From Tolypothrix tenuis PCC 7101 (lineage in GTDB: Bacteria > Cyanobacteriota > Cyanobacteriia > Cyanobacteriales > Nostocaceae), in assembly GCF_002368295.1 (NCBI RefSeq), contig NZ_AP018248.1:3720767-3784766 (forward strand): 64,000 nt of DNA. The letters are read 5' to 3'. The stretch's first letter is position 1. Each line of letters begins with the position of its first letter. The position numbers and the translations under genes are program-made. Below the pieces are notes generated by a model. The model was given only the letters and a program-made list of their open reading frames with translations, did no database searches and was not told where the DNA came from. Below, piece after piece: positions 61,658-64,000 of the stretch.

Positions 61658-61972
61658 AAATTAAAGTTTTACGGATGACATACCGTAGATGAGTTTTGTT
61701 GCCGATAATTTCTCGTCATTCTAGCTTGCATTTCTCAATAAAAATTCAGATTTAGAAATATTAGGCATCAATTAGAGACGATATAAGTAGAAATAGAGAG
61801 ATTAGCAACTCAAGGCTGAAATATGAAGTATGAATTCAATTCAATAATCAACTTAAGCCATTCATAATAGGATACAGATTAAGCAATTTTTATCAACTGC
61901 TAAATCCGAGAGATAATCACGAATTTATTGTTTTTTTCATCCTTTATCCTTTATCATTCATCCTTTTTAGTG
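61658..61972. other. Divergent promoter gap
   Basis: AT-rich spacer between the MFS gene and the binding-protein gene. ATCCTTTATCCTTTATCATTC near 61940 is a short direct repeat directly before the latter gene. Nothing else seen. Confidence 0.5.
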
Positions 61973-63220
61973 ATGAGAAATAGTTGGTTCAAGTTTTGGG
62001 GACTAATAATTGCGATCGCGATCGCAATTATTAGTTGCCACAGTCTAACACTACCGAGCGCATCCACAAGAGTGACGGTCAAACTTAGTGGTTGGGGCGG
62101 TAATCCTGTGGAACAAAAACTTCTACAGCAGGTACTAAAAGACTTTGAAGCACAGCACCCCAAAATTAAAGTCAAATATGAGGTCATTTCAGACCAGTAC
62201 ATGGACGTAATCAAGACTCGCTTGGTGGGAGAAGCTGCACCCGATGTTTTCTATCTGGATGCGCTAGAGGCTCCTTTCTTTATGAGTCAAAATGTCCTCG
62301 AACCGTTAAATACTTATATCACTCCGGAATTTGATTTAGCAGACTTTGAACCTAACCTACTCAATAGCTTCAAGTACCAAAACCAAATTTACGGTTTCCC
62401 CAAAGATTATTCCACTTTATCGCTGTTTTACAACAAAAAAGCTTTTGCTGAGGCTGGTTTGAGTAATCCTCCCAGCACTTGGGAGGAATTACGCAACTAT
62501 TCTGAGAAATTAACAGGCAAAATCAACAAATATGGCTTTGGAGAAATTCCTGAATTAGCGCGTCAAGCTTATAAAATTAAAGCCTTTGGTGGACAAATTA
62601 TTAATCAAAATGATTATGCCACCTTTGCTAGTGAACCAGGCTTGCAAGGATTGCAGTTAGTTATAGATCAGTATCAAAAAGACCGTTCCTCTGCTCAAAA
62701 ATCTGATGTGGGCACAAACTCAGGTAGTGAAATGTTTGGTCAGAGTAAGGTAGCAATGGTAATTGAAGGAAATTGGGCAATTCCTTATTTGCAAGAAACC
62801 TTTCCTAAACTAGAGTTCGCTACCGCAGAGATACCGACGATTAATGGTAAAAATAACACTATGGTGTTTACAGTTGCCTATGTAATGAATAAACAAGCCA
62901 AACATAAAGCAGAAGCTTGGGAATTAATTTCTTATCTCACAGGTAAACAAGGGATGCAAAAGTGGACAGGGAAAGGGTTTGCACTCCCTACGCGGAAATC
63001 TGTAGCTGAGAAATTAGGCTATGACAAAGACCCGTTGCGATCGCCTTTTGTTAGTGGTGTCTCCTACGCTACACCTTGGCAAGCTGGCAAATATCCCGCA
63101 GCAATTGTCAATAATTTTGATAACCAATTTATTAGCGCTTTATTAGGTCAGCAACCATTAAAGCAAGCAATGGTAAGAGCGCAAACAGCAGCGAATAAGC
63201 AGATTCAGGCGATGGAGTAG
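61973..63220 (+). CDS. Sugar ABC transporter substrate-binding lipoprotein
   Basis: A 415-residue family 1 extracellular solute-binding protein. The signal peptide ends with a lipobox (IAIIS-C, Cys near residue 22). VTVKLSGWGGNPVEQKLLQQVLKDFEAQHPKIKV begins the mature fold, followed by VGEAAPDVFYLDALEAP, YGFPKDYSTLSLFYNKKAFAEAG, and GKSKVAMVIEGNWAIP-like segments. It would bind a sugar or oligosaccharide outside the membrane. The permease and ATPase genes are not adjacent. The ATG at 61973 is preferred over an upstream TTG. The signal peptide is encoded by two overlapping HIP1 octamers. Confidence 0.9.
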   Translation: MRNSWFKFWGLIIAIAIAIISCHSLTLPSASTRVTVKLSGWGGNPVEQKLLQQVLKDFEAQHPKIKVKYEVISDQYMDVIKTRLVGEAAPDVFYLDALEAPFFMSQNVLEPLNTYITPEFDLADFEPNLLNSFKYQNQIYGFPKDYSTLSLFYNKKAFAEAGLSNPPSTWEELRNYSEKLTGKINKYGFGEIPELARQAYKIKAFGGQIINQNDYATFASEPGLQGLQLVIDQYQKDRSSAQKSDVGTNSGSEMFGQSKVAMVIEGNWAIPYLQETFPKLEFATAEIPTINGKNNTMVFTVAYVMNKQAKHKAEAWELISYLTGKQGMQKWTGKGFALPTRKSVAEKLGYDKDPLRSPFVSGVSYATPWQAGKYPAAIVNNFDNQFISALLGQQPLKQAMVRAQTAANKQIQAME

Positions 63221-63328
63221 GAAATTAATAAAGATTAAACGCAGAGGAACGCGGAGGTTGGCGCAAAGTATCGCAGAGTATTTTCCCAGCTAATTTAGCC
63301 TGCTTCAACCAAATCAGGAAGGCGAACC

Positions 63329-63901
63329 TTAACCTTTTTCAAATACTACATCTTCGTAAAGGTCAGCCATTGTACCTTCAAATTTAATACTCTGTAATTC
63401 AAATGATTTATCTGCGGCTGTGTAAGATTGTAAAACCCATAAACCTTGCTCATTACGGCGGAAACACTCAACTCGCTGACGTTTGGTGTTAATTAAAACG
63501 TACTCTTGCAGACTTTCTAAAGTTTGGTAATCAGCGAATTTATCTCCTCGGTCAAAGGCTTCGGTAGAGTTAGATAAAACTTCGACAATTAAACAGGGAA
63601 ATTTTTTATAAGCAGGAGTTTCGCGATCGCGTTCGTCGCCAGTCACCATTACATCAGGATAGTAATATCTATTCAGAGATTCGATGCGTGCTTTCATATC
63701 GGCGATGTAAATACGACAGCCTGAACCGCGTACATGATTACGGACAAGCGCAAACAGGTTTCCCGCAATCGTAACATGGGAGTCCAGCGCTCCAGCCCTT
63801 GCGTAAATATAGCCGTCGATGTATTCATGCTTGATGTCGCTGTTTTCCTCCATTTGCAGGTATTGTTCAGAGGTGAGGTAGATTTCAGGTGAAGCAACCA
63901 T
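63329..63901 (-). CDS. Uma2-family (DUF820) protein
   Basis: A 190-residue Uma2 family member with the PD-(D/E)XK-like core: YLQMEENSDIKHEYIDGYIYARAG at the N-terminus, YYPDVMVTGDERDRE in the middle with the acidic residue, and FPCLIVEVLSNSTEAFDRGDKFADYQTLESLQEYVLIN with the Glu and Lys/Asp positions. Function is unproven for the family. It has no coiled-coil tail, unlike the paralogue at 19340-20092. The ATG at 63899-63901 (MVASPEI) is preferred to an ATG eight residues upstream. Confidence 0.88.
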   Translation of the reverse strand: MVASPEIYLTSEQYLQMEENSDIKHEYIDGYIYARAGALDSHVTIAGNLFALVRNHVRGSGCRIYIADMKARIESLNRYYYPDVMVTGDERDRETPAYKKFPCLIVEVLSNSTEAFDRGDKFADYQTLESLQEYVLINTKRQRVECFRRNEQGLWVLQSYTAADKSFELQSIKFEGTMADLYEDVVFEKG

Positions 63902-64000
63902 AGTTAAGACCTCAGAATTTAGCAAAGGAATTTCTTGATTTTATTTCTATATAGAACTGATATTTGATTGTGGCAAAGCTTAGGTATACCTTTCTCCTTC
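63902..64000. other. Upstream region of the Uma2 gene, cut by the window end
   Basis: Holds the presumed promoter of the minus-strand Uma2 gene. No other feature is visible. Confidence 0.4.

Overview
The window is a chromosomal piece of a filamentous cyanobacterium, most likely Nostocales (Nostoc/Calothrix/Tolypothrix type). The evidence is many HIP1 octamers (GCGATCGC), heptameric intergenic repeats such as (CCCCAGT)n and (CCCCATG)n, several families of small inverted-repeat elements, a high-light-inducible protein, an FtsH3-type protease, a PatA/PixG-type regulator, Uma2 proteins and a kinase-WD40 fusion. I see no rRNA, tRNA, CRISPR array or prophage.

Layout. 0-7 kb: amidohydrolase, type II NADH dehydrogenase, a membrane protein, then a nucleoside salvage group (nucleoside hydrolase, yeast-type cytosine deaminase, ribokinase) with a 42-bp tandem repeat. 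7-14 kb: SH3 protein and a stress group (low-temperature-type protein, Dps, ChaB-domain protein, TIGR02587/TIGR02588 pair, CsbD, GlsB). 14-28 kb: mostly housekeeping (ATP-grasp protein, FtsH, class IV aminotransferase, methyltransferase-HIT fusion, Uma2, kinase-WD40, SerA, PrmA, thioredoxin, RluD-type synthase, phosphoesterase-like protein). 28.7-30.2 kb is gene-poor and holds a decayed TPR gene. 30-39 kb is a signalling block: PatA/PixG-like regulator, a degenerate receiver, two single receivers, a six-PAS histidine kinase and a REC-wHTH-HPt-REC-REC regulator. 39-45 kb: an IS4/Tn5-type insertion sequence sitting inside a miniature element, WD40 protein, small membrane protein, HLIP, alanine dehydrogenase and an intact copy of the same miniature element. 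44.8-52.8 kb: osmoprotectant ABC transporter and a three-gene ABC-2 exporter, separated by an array of four tandem short-RNA-like units. 53-64 kb: polysaccharide deacetylase, MscS channel, LeuB, PilD, AccD, MFS protein, sugar-binding lipoprotein and a second Uma2 protein.

The most interesting signal is the array at about 47.16-47.95 kb. Four direct repeats, spaced 207-223 bp, each end in a small 5' hairpin followed by a Rho-independent terminator, with a TATA-like box just upstream. Unit 4 keeps both stems although the bases have changed, which suggests conserved RNA structure. Other items worth a look are the IS-in-MITE insertion with its 9-bp target duplication, the HIT domain lacking its nucleophilic histidine, a receiver with Asn at the phospho-acceptor position, and the nucleoside salvage genes whose divergent start codons are only 16 bp apart.
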